NCBI GenBank assembly: GCA_020747015.1
Contig: JAGTJM010000015.1
Location: 620,001 to 684,000, forward strand
From: Pyrenochaeta sp. MPI-SDFR-AT-0127
Taxonomy: Eukaryota > Ascomycota > Dothideomycetes > Pleosporales > Cucurbitariaceae
Direction: 5' to 3'
Length of the DNA stretch: 64,000 nt
Shown: positions 1 through 11,383 of the stretch, one piece after another
Position numbering within the stretch: position 1 is the stretch's first letter
How the letters are laid out: each line of letters begins with the position of its first letter
Notes under the pieces: generated by a model
Databases searched by the model: none
What the model saw: the letters and a program-made list of their open reading frames with translations, nothing else
Told to the model about the DNA's origin: nothing
Translations under genes and position numbers: made by a program

Positions 1-1464
1 AGCATCTGATCCAGGATTCGTTGGATGGGCGAAGAAATGGAAAGCCATGACGTGGATACGAGCGCAGTTAAGTTGCAGCGTGTCTATTCTGTTAGCAATT
101 AAACAAAGGAATGACACACTTAAACTTACCAAGATCGCTTGGGGATGAAGGAGCCAGGCTAAGCAACTGTGAATCGAAGATGCTGACAAGCGACCGCAGA
201 ACGCGAACATCGCAATGGATGGACTGCAGGTTGGTCTTGCCCATTGCTACCATTGCACGAAGAAGGATGATGTAGACTTTGTGGAGAAACTGCAGATCAA
301 TAGGAAGATAAGGGACCATGTCTTCCCGATCCCGTTCGTCTCCGTCAAAGAAAGACTCTGCCAGCGGTGGTATGCCTTCAGCGCAGCTCGTCCTAGCACG
401 TGTCAGATTTGGATCATCTGGGTTAAATGTTTGGGCCGCCTACCTTATGGAAACAATGACGCAACACAACCACAGTCTGGCACGATTAACCTTCAGGTCC
501 TGATTCTTCTTGATCGGCATCCTTGCAAAGTCTTGACCAACACCAGAGATGTGCAATCCTATCTGAGTAGCCAGATGCACCGCCGAACCACACATCAAGT
601 GGGTCATGTCCTTGTACATGGAACTCGTTGGAAGCCTCCACGTGCAAAGGATTAGCAGACCTTGGATGACGGGAATTTGGGATGAGCGCAGGGCCATGGA
701 AGAGAATGCAAGTTGTGTGATTAGCTGGCTGGTCTTGTCAAGCACCATTGGGTCATCAGAGTACCGCCTCGAGCCCGTGACAACAATGGCCCAGAACAGG
801 AAGGGCGAAAGCTCGTAGAAATCGTTTGGCCCTAGTGAGATGTCCAGAACAGGGAAAAGGGGGTGGTATTGGGTAAAAAATCTAGGTGCCGTGTCAGAAA
901 GCAAAGCAGAAACGGGGCTGAAGGCTCAATGTACAGTCTGAAGCAGTCGTCTATGCGTTTTGCATCTAGCATGTAGCCGTCAATGGCACGTGGGAGCGTA
1001 GCACGATTGTCAGATCCCTTTCTGGTCGGCGGTCTTGATTCGAAGGCTGGAGACAGAGAGTTTGATCCATCGGTCCTGGCGGAGGGGTCTGAGTAGGTTC
1101 CTGAAGCATGGTCATGTGGGGTGTAATTCTGCATGTCGACATTGGGCGAAGCAGTCGACTGAGGATAGTTTGGGTCTCCTGGGTTGTGTCTCATGTTCCA
1201 GCGCAGCTCCTCTAGCTCCCGCCGCATCTCTGCCTTTGTCTGTCGCAAGTTCCTCGTTGATGTCGGGAGGATTCTGCACTCAAGGCCCATCTTGTTGCAC
1301 CGACCACATGGGTCATGCGGGACTTTGTGTTGCTCGACATCACAGCGAATCTACAGAGTCAGCCATGGAGCCCTCGCTGGCAGTGGGCGCAAGTGGCATG
1401 GTAGGTGGGCAGATACCTTTTGCTGGCGGCACTCGACGCACGCCTTTCTCCTTGGGGTAGTCAT
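1..1464 (-). CDS. Zn2Cys6 fungal-specific transcription factor, 3' end cut by window edge
   Basis: Exons read on the minus strand: 1464-1417, 1350-935, 881-444, 392-130 and 83 to beyond 1. The start ATG (1464) opens MTTPRRKACVECRQQK. Splicing over 1416-1351 joins it to IRCDVEQ and PCGRCNKMGLEC, completing the six-cysteine binuclear zinc cluster. A short coiled coil follows (RQTKAEMRRELEELRW). After a 53-bp intron comes the fungal_trans middle homology region (FFTQYHPLFPVLD, then GIPPLAESFF and a RIHVMAFHFF helix). The 51-bp intron at 443-393 is a multiple of three and would read through in frame except for a TAG, so its removal is needed. This is a sequence-specific nuclear regulator with unknown targets. 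The C-terminus lies outside the window. No adjacent gene suggests its regulon. Confidence 0.85.
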
Positions 1465-3300
1465 GCTGGTTTGGCTCGTCTAGCTGGGATCCACAATCGG
1501 TTGGCCGTGGGCAGTGGTACAGCAATCGGCGAAAGAAGGCATACACGGGCATATGAATAGAGCAAGAACTTTGCCTCGAAGAACAAGCGAAAGGATTGCT
1601 GTCGATTAGCTCTTCACGTCGTCATCAGGGCCTTCAGCGACGGTGCGAATCGGAAGGCGGGGAATACCACCGAGTATAGTGCCGACCAAGATCGGGTTTC
1701 CTTCTGTTGCGCTGCTCCCGGGCCTGCGAAGAAATTCTCTGTCCTGCTTGGCGACCGTCACGGTGCCTGGCAGTTGTCTTATTAATCTGCAATTTTACTC
1801 TGGGGGTCGTTGCGTGGTGAGGCTAACGAGTCTTCATGCCTGTGTGGTCGATGCTTGCATGGGCTGTGGCCAAGGCGGCATTCATGATCCACCGGCCTAC
1901 GCTGCTTGCGGCTGGTCTGCTTGCAAAATGCAGCTCCATGGCATTTTTGTGATACAATCCTACACAATAGTCTGCCATCCCAGCGCCGATATCTCGATTC
2001 CCTTTTTCGCCGTCGCAGTCTCTCCTCCATGTCATGCTGTTGCCACATGCGCTTCGTGCCGGAAGCGAGTGCCCCGGAGCTGTTCCGCACCCTCAGCTGC
2101 TGCCCGCTGACCTCCCTCCATTCTTTGCCATTGGGTTTTTCTGTTGGCCCAAAGGAGAGGGGGTGAAAAAATAACTCTTGCCACCATCTCCCCCAGAACG
2201 CCAAAACGTGTTTGGTGGACCACTGCAGTGTGCAAGCGTGCCTGATCCGCCTCTAAAACCGCCGCTCTCCACTCGTGTGCAACCTAGCCGTCCGGAATGC
2301 CCCTGCTTGCTTCGTCCGGCGCACACATGGCTGTGGGAACGAGACTTTGTGCAAGAGACCATCCTCGCACGAGGCAACTCCTTAGCTACATATGAGTGCT
2401 TACGATACATGTGTGGTCGCGATCCAAACAGGTCCCTTACAGTGCCACCACGACTTGGCTGACCAGAATCGACCTCATGGTGTGCCAACCATTTCCAACT
2501 TGAGCCTCATGAGTACCTCCGACGCTATCAAAGCTTGGCATATCACAATGAGCACAATAGCACATCTGTCACACCATCTTGCCAAAGTTCATCAAGTCCT
2601 TTTACCGCATCTATCACCCCATCACCACATGTCCTCCCCCAGGGTAGCCACATGTCCTCTCTCTCCTCTAGCTCAAGCGCCGCTCTGCAGCCACACCGCT
2701 GTCCCAGGCAGGTTACCCGTCTCCTTTGCTCCTTAGACTCCGCGGACCACGTGCATGTACTGTAGATCACAACTCAGCACTAGTAGATCACCTCTGCGAC
2801 AAGTCCATGCAACTTGTTTCTATGTGTCCGTTGGTCTCGGAGAGAGCAAGGAGAACGCTCGGATCATATGCTAAGGCACAACCATGGCAGACGCGCTAAC
2901 ATGGTGAGATGCAACGGTGACACACCATGCGAATATGAACTGGGAACATGCTTTCTCTCCTTTGGATCCAGGGCCAATAGCCCACTCCATTCAAACACTT
3001 GCATTCAACCATTGTCTTCCAACTTCCACCATATATACTCGGGTTTCTACATGCGTCTCTAGGATATCGTCGATCAAACTCCACTGTAAATAATTGGATT
3101 CCAATCCCTATATGCAATCAAAGAAAATGGTCCTAAGCGAAGGACAAGGTGACAAGACGACACTGACAACCCACAATGCCCAGCTACCCAATGTGAACGA
3201 AGCACCGGGACCCGCCCAAGCGCACACCGGCGTGAGAGCATTCCTTCTGGATAGAGGAGACTGAGCTCGATCCGACTCCTTAGCCTGAGCGAGCGCGGCT
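1465..3300. other. Intergenic, 1.8 kb
   Basis: This is the upstream region of the Zn2Cys6 gene and the downstream region of NAD kinase. Only scattered short open frames with low-complexity or out-of-context peptides are visible. No domain, repeat or RNA gene is recognised. Confidence 0.6.
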
Positions 3301-5244
3301 CTATATCAAAGGAAGCACAATGCCTTTGCGAATGGGGCTCCCTCTTCCGTCAACGGTCGATCCCTCTGCGCTATAGCCCGAATCGCGATCGACATCATCA
3401 TTGTCGAAATCAATATCAAAGTCTGGCTCCGTCTCTTCTTCTTCTCCCTCGCCGGTTTCGTCGCCATCCCATGCCTTCTGTGTCGCACCACGTGAGTTCC
3501 AACGCAGGGTACGACTGATGCTGTCAAACCACTCAGTAGGCTGCGATAGCACAGTCGGGAAAGGATACTGTGATGCAGCAATGGTAACGTGATCGCCCTG
3601 ACGCAATTCGACACGACCCTTACCGTCGAATGCACAGTAGGCCGTGGCACGGGATTTGAGGGGCACAGCGATACGAAGGAGCATACTGTCATTGAGAAGC
3701 ATTGGCCGGAAAGAGAGAGTATGCGGACAAATAGGGGTAAGAAGAATGGCGGGAATATCGGGGTGGACAAGGGAGCCGCCGGCAGAGAGCGAGTATGCTG
3801 TCGAACCTGTAGGAGTTGAAAAGATGACACCATCTGCTTGTACGACGGTGAGGAGATTGTTGTCGCCGTACAACTCAAGGTTTGATACATAGGGCGATGG
3901 GCCACGGTCAATGACGAGCTCGTTCAGAACCTCGAATTGCTCGGCTTCGATGTGTTGGGGGGACCCGGGCGCGGCATTCTTCTGATAACGGTACACTGTG
4001 CACGTGAAGCGCATGCGCAGATTCACACGCATGCCAGTCTCGCACATGATTTTGTTCAGAGCCGGCTGGTACTGGGCAAACTCGAAGTTGGTGAGGAAAC
4101 CAAGGCTACCAAGGGAGAAGGACAGGATCGGTGGGACAATACGCTGGAAAAGCCAGGAAGTGAACAGCACTGTGCCATCTCCGCCAAGCGTCAGCACAAG
4201 GTCAAAAATCTCGGGCGTCTCCCAGCAGAGGTCTGGTGTCCACCAGCGAAGCATGCCTTCGAAGCGAGCATCTTTGGCCAAAAGAGAGGCCGCATCGAAG
4301 CGCTTCGACTTGCGGAGCTTGTGGTCGACGTAGACATTCACCCCGACGTCTGAGCCGTAGCGGGAACTGGTGAGTAACCACTCTGTCAGCTCGCGCGTTA
4401 GATATACAAGATTGTTGTCGCGGGCCTTGGTAACGATCATGACATTTCGCACCGTCATTTTTATCGGCCGACGCTGGAGCTGCTTGGAAACTTCGCGTAC
4501 ACTAAATGCAGTTTGCATGAGCCGTGAATGTGATATGGTGTCATCATCGGCCATTTCCTCCAGCACCTTGTCCAGGTTGACTGCCTTGTCGAACTTTTTG
4601 TGGAAGAAGCATGGTGAAGCGAGGGCAGCCATCCTGCTCACTGCGAGGTCATCCGAGTTGAGCTTGAGTTCGGAGAGTGCTTCAGCGAGCCGGTGATGGG
4701 TGATGCTCTTTGACCGCTGCTTCTTCCCGTCATGTTTTGCTCCCTCCATTAGAACTGTGTCCATGGACTGTGACGTCGGTGGTCGGGATTGCAGGGCTTT
4801 GAGAATGGTCTGGCGGGGTATTGCCGAGTCGATTGAATAAGCGTTCTTGCGATGCTTCCGATTGCGGTGCTCGCCAAAGGACGGCACGCGCGGCAGACTG
4901 GTAAGATTCTCTATCGAGGATGAGGTGCTGATGGCAAACAAATGTTCGTCTGGTGATGGCTCGTCTGGGGTCAGGGGAGCTGGTTGTGCTTCTGATCCGG
5001 TTGCTGCGGGCGGACCGCCTTGTTCTGTGGTTGCTACCGATGAGGCATTATATGGCGCGTCCTTGGGGCAGTGGACGCTGGTCTGCGGAGGTTGCGGAGA
5101 GTCAGGGCGGGTAGGATTATTTAATGATGCATGCGCATCGACGGGGTTAAGGTCGGAGAAACTCTTGTTGGATGGCGGAGACAAGAGCGGGTGAATCTTG
5201 GCCGGACTAAACGGCTCCCCATTTTTGATCATGTTGGGTATCAT
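3301..5244 (-). CDS. NAD kinase (Utr1/Pos5 family)
   Basis: This single-exon gene encodes 647 residues. It is an ATP-NAD kinase that phosphorylates NAD+ to NADP+. The ATP/NAD-binding signature LTLGGDGTVLFTSW lies near residue 355. The second conserved block, ADGVIFSTPTGSTAYSLSAGG, lies near residue 475, followed by the usual PHTLSFRPML strand. The first ~200 residues are a low-complexity Ser/Pro-rich extension, as in fungal cytosolic Utr1-type enzymes, and the tail is acidic (EEEETEPDFDIDFDND). No clear mitochondrial presequence is visible, so a cytosolic/nuclear Utr1-like role is more likely than Pos5. The ATG at 5244 opens MIPNMIKNGEPF; the next in-frame ATG is the fifth codon, so the exact start matters little. 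Confidence 0.93.
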   Translation of the reverse strand: MIPNMIKNGEPFSPAKIHPLLSPPSNKSFSDLNPVDAHASLNNPTRPDSPQPPQTSVHCPKDAPYNASSVATTEQGGPPAATGSEAQPAPLTPDEPSPDEHLFAISTSSSIENLTSLPRVPSFGEHRNRKHRKNAYSIDSAIPRQTILKALQSRPPTSQSMDTVLMEGAKHDGKKQRSKSITHHRLAEALSELKLNSDDLAVSRMAALASPCFFHKKFDKAVNLDKVLEEMADDDTISHSRLMQTAFSVREVSKQLQRRPIKMTVRNVMIVTKARDNNLVYLTRELTEWLLTSSRYGSDVGVNVYVDHKLRKSKRFDAASLLAKDARFEGMLRWWTPDLCWETPEIFDLVLTLGGDGTVLFTSWLFQRIVPPILSFSLGSLGFLTNFEFAQYQPALNKIMCETGMRVNLRMRFTCTVYRYQKNAAPGSPQHIEAEQFEVLNELVIDRGPSPYVSNLELYGDNNLLTVVQADGVIFSTPTGSTAYSLSAGGSLVHPDIPAILLTPICPHTLSFRPMLLNDSMLLRIAVPLKSRATAYCAFDGKGRVELRQGDHVTIAASQYPFPTVLSQPTEWFDSISRTLRWNSRGATQKAWDGDETGEGEEEETEPDFDIDFDNDDVDRDSGYSAEGSTVDGRGSPIRKGIVLPLI

Positions 5245-7254
5245 TGTCGGCTAATTAAAATCTTAGTGAATGGCGCGCCAACCGAATGCGTAAGTAGCGA
5301 CAGAATCAATCTGCGAAAGCACTGCTTGCAGACGTCGAACGAAGGGCGGTATTAGATGGTAGAGTTGCAAGTAGTAGTGCCGCGTAAAGTATGTACAGTT
5401 AGAGATGGACGTCGCAAGATATTTGGTCGACTATAAATGTGCTCCAGGCAGGCAAAGTGCAATAAGAAAGAAGCTACGGATTGTGGCTACTGCATGGGTG
5501 CTTGTCGGTGCTGTCCCTTGGGGTGTGATGGCTGCTAAGCGATGTTGAGGCTTGGTGATGGCGATGTGATGTCCAGGAACCTGCGTAGCCGCCCGAAGAA
5601 GGAATTGAGTATGGTGAATGAAGAGCCCTGCTCGACCTATGACCGCGAGTAAAGAAGACACAAGATGTGACAGACACGACCGCAGGCCGCGTGCCAGAAT
5701 GAGGAACAGGGGGGCGAAAAAGAAAGTCGTGAAGCTTGACGCTTAACACTCGGTACGATGCAACGACCCTATATTCACTTTGACATCTGCACAGCATGGC
5801 TGTCACAACGACTCGGTGCAGAGCCACATCACGATCCTACGCGCCAGCCTCAAACAGAGCTATCGCACGCCCGTGGCGGCTAACCCATCGGAAGAACCTG
5901 ACACCCGACTTGTCAGAAACTCATGGGTCTGTGCCGGAGCATTTACCAAACGGAGAACGAAGCTTCGTTGGACCGCGCAGTTGAAGCAAGATAGAACGCC
6001 GCGGACGGCCTGGACGTACCTGTCAGCCTGTCTCTCAAGGCAGGGTCCGCTCCATGGCCACGGTTTTCGAGCGTCAACACCATTCCTGGTCCGTCACCAT
6101 CTCCTACGTAAGCGCTCCCCTCCCCTCGCCTTCGAGTCTCAATGCCACGTTCCATGTCGACGGCCTCGCAGTTTGATCTCCACTCAGTGTGGCGCCGCAG
6201 CGCGGACCAGATGGCTAAGGGCAACATTATGATTGAGTGCCAGCGGGTACGTGGAGCAAGCAACCTAATGCCGCTTTGCCGGAGTCTTATCAGAACAAAT
6301 GGGATGCTCCACCCAACGACGAAACGTGCCGAAAATAGACTAGTCGGTCTGAAGTTGTAACAGAGGCTTACTTGGTGCTTCGGAATAATTTCTGGCACAA
6401 AAGGAAGTGGAAGCGAGACAGCTTTGTCCTTGCTAAAATGCTTGATTTCGCAATGCGACTGCTTGGTGGAGCCCATGCTGCAATAGGACTCCGCCGCTTG
6501 CACCCATGGCCCACACTAGCGATACACCTTGGAAACATGAGACACAAAGTTAGGGTATGGATGGCGGGAGGGACGGCACGGCACGTGCATAGAGGTATTT
6601 TGAAGGTGGGCTCACTTTCGTCCATCTGCCTACTGGTGCATAGTATTCGTACATTTAGTACCAAGATCCATGTCTGCCTGAGGGCATATGCTGAAACTCG
6701 CGCATGCCACTGGCTCAACGCAAGCCTTGAGACAAATACGTGTCCCTCTGATCTCGTTACCATCTGGTTGAGACGCCCAACTGCCGAATCGTCACTCAGC
6801 AATGACACGTCGAGATCGTGGGTCTGCGGCTTTTTTGATGTTTGAATGTGCACCGAGTCTCCATTTGCGTTCGCGTTTCCCACTTTTCGGAAACTGCCGA
6901 GACTGTGGAATTCAAATGCAGCCAACGCTGCAGTCAAACCATGATTCATGGTGTCTCCAATCCAGAATCAAATTGACATTGACCAACAAGAACAGAGTCG
7001 CAATGCACACGTGGGAGCTCTGCAAGACGCGCTCCATGTGCAGTTCTCATATTGCCAACACTGTGAATTGTACATGTTTGTTTACCAAATCTGAATGATT
7101 TTGGCTATCGTTAAAGTTGTAGTGGCATTGTGTGCAGTCTTGGGAAACCGCTAGCAAGTCTAGATACATAAATATTGGACTTTTGGGGGAGTCGTTCACA
7201 TGTCGTGGTATTTGATTGGTCAGAAAAAAAAAAGGAAATACCCATCGCATCTCC
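5245..7254. other. Intergenic, 2.0 kb
   Basis: This lies between the 5' end of NAD kinase and the 3' end of spermidine synthase. Several open frames up to 190 codons exist on both strands but overlap each other and show no domain, splice logic or signal sequence. Nothing is called here. Confidence 0.55.
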
Positions 7255-8374
7255 TTATCGGAGGGCTTTGCGGGCGAATGTGGGCAAGACGAATGCTGCC
7301 TCATGGATTTCTTTGCTGTAGTACCTGCACAATTGCTCCTCTTCTTCAGCAGGCCAGCTGCGAAGAGGCTTCTTGAGGTCTCGGTTGGCGTCCTTGCTGC
7401 AGACCATGAAACCAATCTGGCCCGAGGGATAAGTCGGGATCGTGGTGTACGCGTATTCGACAGTTGGGAACACCTCCTTGCACGACTTCTTGAGGTTGGC
7501 AATGAGAGACAGGTGGAGCCACTGATTCTCGGCTGTAAGAAGAAGATACTTATTAGCTGATATTCTAGCAAGTGCCGAGTTGGCACATGGGTGAGTATTG
7601 CAAAGCAAGCGCGAGGCTTAGGGGTGAGGACGGGGCTTACAACCTTGCGTGGTAATGACACCACCCTCTCGGAGGGCACCGTTGAGGAGCTCGAAGTATG
7701 CCTTTTGGAACAGAGCCTCAGCAGGACCCTCCGGGTCACTGGAGTCGGTAATGATAACGTCAAACTCGCCCTTCTTGTCCTCGAGGAATTTAAAGCCGTC
7801 ACCAACGATGGTGGTGGTCTTGGGGTGCTCGAAGCCAACCGACATTCCAGGCAGGTACTGCTTGGAGAGGCGGATGACGGCTTCATCGATGTCGCAAAGG
7901 ACAGCCTCTTTGACGCAGTCGTGCTTGACAACCTCGCGGAGCACACCACCGTCGCCGCCACCAATGACCAAGACCTTTTCAGGGTTGGGATGGGCATTCA
8001 TAGCCAGATGTGTGATCATCTCCTGGTAGCTATCCCAACATCAGCCGCTGCGCCTGCATTTTACCCACCGTACAACATACGAGAATTCATCACGCTCGGT
8101 GCTCTGAATAACATTGTCGAGAACCATGACGACACCGTGGTCGGTCGATTCGAAGATGAGGACGTCTTGGTACTGGCTCTTCTCATGGTGAAGAACCTCC
8201 TTAACCTTTAGAGTCATGGCCTGGCCGGGCCACATGTTGGAGATCTCGCGGAACCAGCCATCTAACAGAGTCAGTCTATACCTTGAAAACCCTGGAACAT
8301 GCCGTAGGATAGCTGGTAAACATCCGTGCGAATATCTTCCTACCTTTGATAGTGGGGTGCTCGATAGAGGGCAT
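7255..8374 (-). CDS. spe3: Spermidine synthase
   Basis: Exons 8374-8344, 8261-8081, 8029-7644 and 7532-7255 give 291 residues, the usual length of fungal Spe3. The enzyme transfers the aminopropyl group of decarboxylated SAM to putrescine in cytosolic polyamine synthesis. The order of blocks is canonical: [21 protein letters not shown]-type strand ([12 protein letters not shown]), the nucleotide-binding [15 protein letters not shown], the catalytic-loop [15 protein letters not shown], and the C-terminal IGFMVCSKD with [11 protein letters not shown]. All three introns have good donors (8080 is GTATGT) and preserve frame. The first exon is only 31 bp ([10 protein letters not shown]). It diverges from the methyltransferase gene across a 582-bp shared upstream region. 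Confidence 0.96.
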
Positions 8375-8956
8375 TGTGTAGGTAATTCGACGGCTGGAGG
8401 AGATTCGGGGTGTGAGCGGAGAATTAAGTATCAGAAGGACTTTGCAAAGGTGTGGAGAAGAATTGAAGAGCCTCTGTCGAGTATATGTGGAGATATTCAG
8501 ATTTGCGATATTTTCATGTTTTTGGGCTCCCAAAATTTTTCACGCGTCATTGGTGGCACACCCTCCTTGCCCCGCCGTCCGTTCCTGGAAGGTGCAGCCG
8601 CACACAAACATCACCAATGCCCTAACTGCTGAGCGAATTGCTGGGCTATATCTACTTCATAACGCCCTAGTGGTGCACCAAGCTCACACTTTGAACAATG
8701 TCATGTTTTATATATGGCAGCTGGTTTGTCGGAATGACGGCATTTTTCTTCAAGACCGGATCAATGTGAAGGATCCGCCTAAACGCATGTCTGGTTCGAC
8801 GATAGGGAACGAACGCGTAATACTGGGCGCCTCTTTCCTGCTTACATGTTCGCCAGCACAGCATACATGCACATAGTACTCATAGTGTAGGATCCAACAA
8901 TCTCAGTAGAGAAGATCAAAGTATAGACATTTAATCTCTCTTCACTTACACTTAAT
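8375..8956. promoter_or_regulatory. Divergent upstream region between spe3 and the methyltransferase
   Basis: This 582-bp spacer separates two divergent genes and should hold both promoters. One ACGCGT hexamer occurs at 8542-8547 beside a CAAAATTTTTC tract. No other defined motif was recognised. Confidence 0.5.
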
Positions 8957-9906
8957 ATGGCCCAAGCATCATCACATCCAGAGGCCCTTGAGAAGGAGCG
9001 AAATGCTGTCGAGCAAATCATTGCAACTAAGGCATACGTCGACAATCCAGAGTTACTACCGTGGTACAAGGAGGATATCATCGACCTCAAGCCTGAAACG
9101 AGAGAGTTGTTCGAGAAGTATTGCAACGTGCCTCCCGTTGATGTGGCATCACATATCAAGAATGTGAGAGATGGAGCTTTCAAAATTGTACGTAAACCAC
9201 GAAATTTTCGCGCCAAAGAGTTTTCGATTAAGACAGTCTTTAGTTTCCTTACCCCTGCCTTGGCCATTGGGGCTTCCTTGAATTGAGCATCGGGAAGTCA
9301 CCTGTGTATAACGAACTTCTCGATCGCTTGAAGAATGGAGACAAGCTCCTTGACATCGGTTGTTGCCTAGGCCAAGCCGTCCGCAAACTCGTCCAAGACG
9401 GCGCTCCTTCCGAGAATATTTACGCCTCTGATCTCAAGAAAGATTTTTGGGACTTTGGCCTCGATTTGTTCCTCGATAAAGCGACCTTGAAGACTAACTT
9501 CATCGAGGCAGACATCTTCGATGCCAATTCTGGCCTCCACCAGCTGAACGGCAAAGTCGACATCGTATGGGCTTCCTCATTCTTCCATCTATTCGACTGG
9601 GATGGCCAAGTCAAGGCAGCGAAGAGGACCATCCAACTGCTAAAACCAGCTCCTGGAAGCTTTATCTGTGGTAGACAGGGTGGCAAAGCTGATCCAGGGA
9701 CCTTTGTGCATGTGAAAAAGGAGTTGACGTCGTACTGGCACAATGAAGAGTCATGGACCAAACTGTGGAAGCAGGTCGGCGAAGAGACTGATACGAAGTG
9801 GGAGGTTGATGCTTCGCTTGGTGAAGAGGATATGTCGAAAAAGTTAAAGACGAACCTTGTTCCTGGTGGCACTAGATTCCTCGCTTTTACTATTCGTAGG
9901 GTGTAG
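8957..9906 (+). CDS. SAM-dependent methyltransferase, AusD/meroterpenoid-methyltransferase-like
   Basis: Exons 8957-9187 and 9244-9906 give 297 residues. The 56-bp intron is certain because splicing joins HIKNVRDGAFKI to FPYPCLGHWGFLELSIGKSP, a contiguous family block. The class I SAM-binding motif is LLDIGCCLGQAVRKL, followed by the acidic-loop NIYASDLKKDFWDFG and DIVWASSFFHLFDW. From family knowledge this layout, including the YPCxG and HLFDWDGQ blocks, resembles fungal methyltransferases that esterify carboxylates in meroterpenoid pathways. Many paralogues in fungi have no known substrate. No polyketide synthase, prenyltransferase or cyclase is nearby, so a cluster role cannot be claimed. 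Confidence 0.85.
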
Positions 9907-10226
9907 ATGTTTTGAAGCGGCAGGTTACCGCGCACGGATCCAAGGCCATTGCGATCAGTCGCTCCGTCTATCTCGTGCAAAGCAGACAGTATAATGCTAA
10001 AAAATTTCTCGCAAAGTCGCTCGTAGATTGACCACTACGATGCTCATTCGGGCTTTTTGTGGGTGGGGGAATATCGTGACCAATTAGCACCATTCAGGGC
10101 CTGAACAAACATGCCAAACACATTCGTGGCTTCAACAGCCCCAACACAGCTCCAGTTCCAGCAATTCCGCTATTTTTCCCATACCAACGCCTCTCTTACC
10201 CCAAAGCTCTTGCCAATCGCCTCATA
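9907..10226. other. Intergenic, 320 bp
   Basis: This is the 3' flank of the methyltransferase and the promoter of the epsilon-COP gene. It is pyrimidine/CA-rich just before the ATG at 10227. No specific site is recognised. Confidence 0.5.
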
Positions 10227-11383
10227 ATGGATCCCTACTCACCAGAAGGAGGTTCGCTCCAGCGTCCCACCGTTACACTTATCATCCCACTAACCCCCGC
10301 GGACAGAACTTATCAACATTCATTCTGCCTTCCACGCCGGCGCATACCAACAGGTCATTGACTTTGACACTTCCTCTTTCTCCTCGTCGAATGCTCTTCC
10401 TATCCGCATTCTCAAACTCCGCAGCCAAATCGCCCTCGGCCAAGCGAAAAGCGTCTCCACTAAACTCGCAAGCGAAAAGACCCCAGATCTTGTGGCAGTG
10501 AAGCTATTGGCAGACTCTGAACAAGGGAAAGATATCATCACACAAGCACAAAAACTAGCAGAGCAGCATGGCCAAGAGAACCTGAATGTGCAATTGTGTG
10601 TGGGCATCATCCTGGAAAAGGTGGGCGAGACGGAGGCAGCATTGGAGCTCTTGTCAAAGCACCAGGGAAGTTTAGATGCGTATGTACATTCTAAGATTCT
10701 GTATTGCTATTATTATGCAAATATAGGCGAGTTGGAAGGACATTGATTGTAGCTAACAAGCTTGTAGGGTTGCATTGATTGTTCAGATCCACCTTCAACA
10801 AAACCGCACCGATCTCGCCGCCAAAGAAGCACAACGCGCACGGAAATGGGCACAAGATAGTTTACTAGTCAACATCGCTGAGTCGTGGGTTGGCATGCGA
10901 GAAGTATGCTCTATTCCCTCATACGAAATCTCATGTCCCCTATCCCCCAATCCCTCTAATTCTCTTACTGGCAATGTGCCCTGACCTCTATTACCAACGT
11001 GCGATCGCTTACGGAGCCTGCAGGGTGGGGAGAAGTATCAATCCGCCTTCTACGTCTTCGAGGAATTGGCCACAACCTCGCAATCGCAATCCTCTCACTC
11101 CCTTGTCGCACAAGCTGTTTCTGAACTACATCTCGGTCGCCTGCCGGAAGCCGAAGCCGCACTACAACAAGCCCTTGCCCTTGATGCAAACTCGGCCGAT
11201 ACGATTGCGAATCTGATTGTACTGAATACGCTACTGGGAAAGAAAGAGGAGACGATACAACTGAAGCAGCAGCTGCAGGCAGCAAGTAGCCAGCACAGTG
11301 CTATTCAAGATTGGGCGGACAGGAAAGAGGAGTTTAAGAAAGCAGCGGGGAAGTACTCGCCGAAATTTGAAATTGCTTCATAA
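10227..11383 (+). CDS. sec28: Coatomer subunit epsilon (epsilon-COP)
   Basis: Exons 10227-10251, 10307-10679, 10768-10903 and 11024-11383 give 297 residues, matching the family. It is part of the COPI B-subcomplex on Golgi-derived retrograde vesicles. After a short N-terminus (MDPYSPEGELINIHSAFHAGAYQQV) the protein is a run of TPR-like helical hairpins. Diagnostic blocks are LDAVALIVQIHLQQNR, RARKWAQDSLLVNIAESWVG and the C-terminal ANLIVLNTLLGK. Each junction restores a conserved block: G|AA at 10251/10307, GC|G at 10679/10768 and GAA|GGT at 10903/11024. Introns of 88 and 120 bp are longer than most others in the window. Confidence 0.93.

Noticed and set aside
6372..6845. A 157-codon plus-strand frame in intergenic DNA
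   Set aside because: No recognisable domain, no splice or promoter support, and it overlaps an equally long frame on the other strand.
7047..7997. A 316-codon minus-strand frame
   Set aside because: Alternative frame across spermidine synthase exons and introns; Ser/Arg-rich with no domain.
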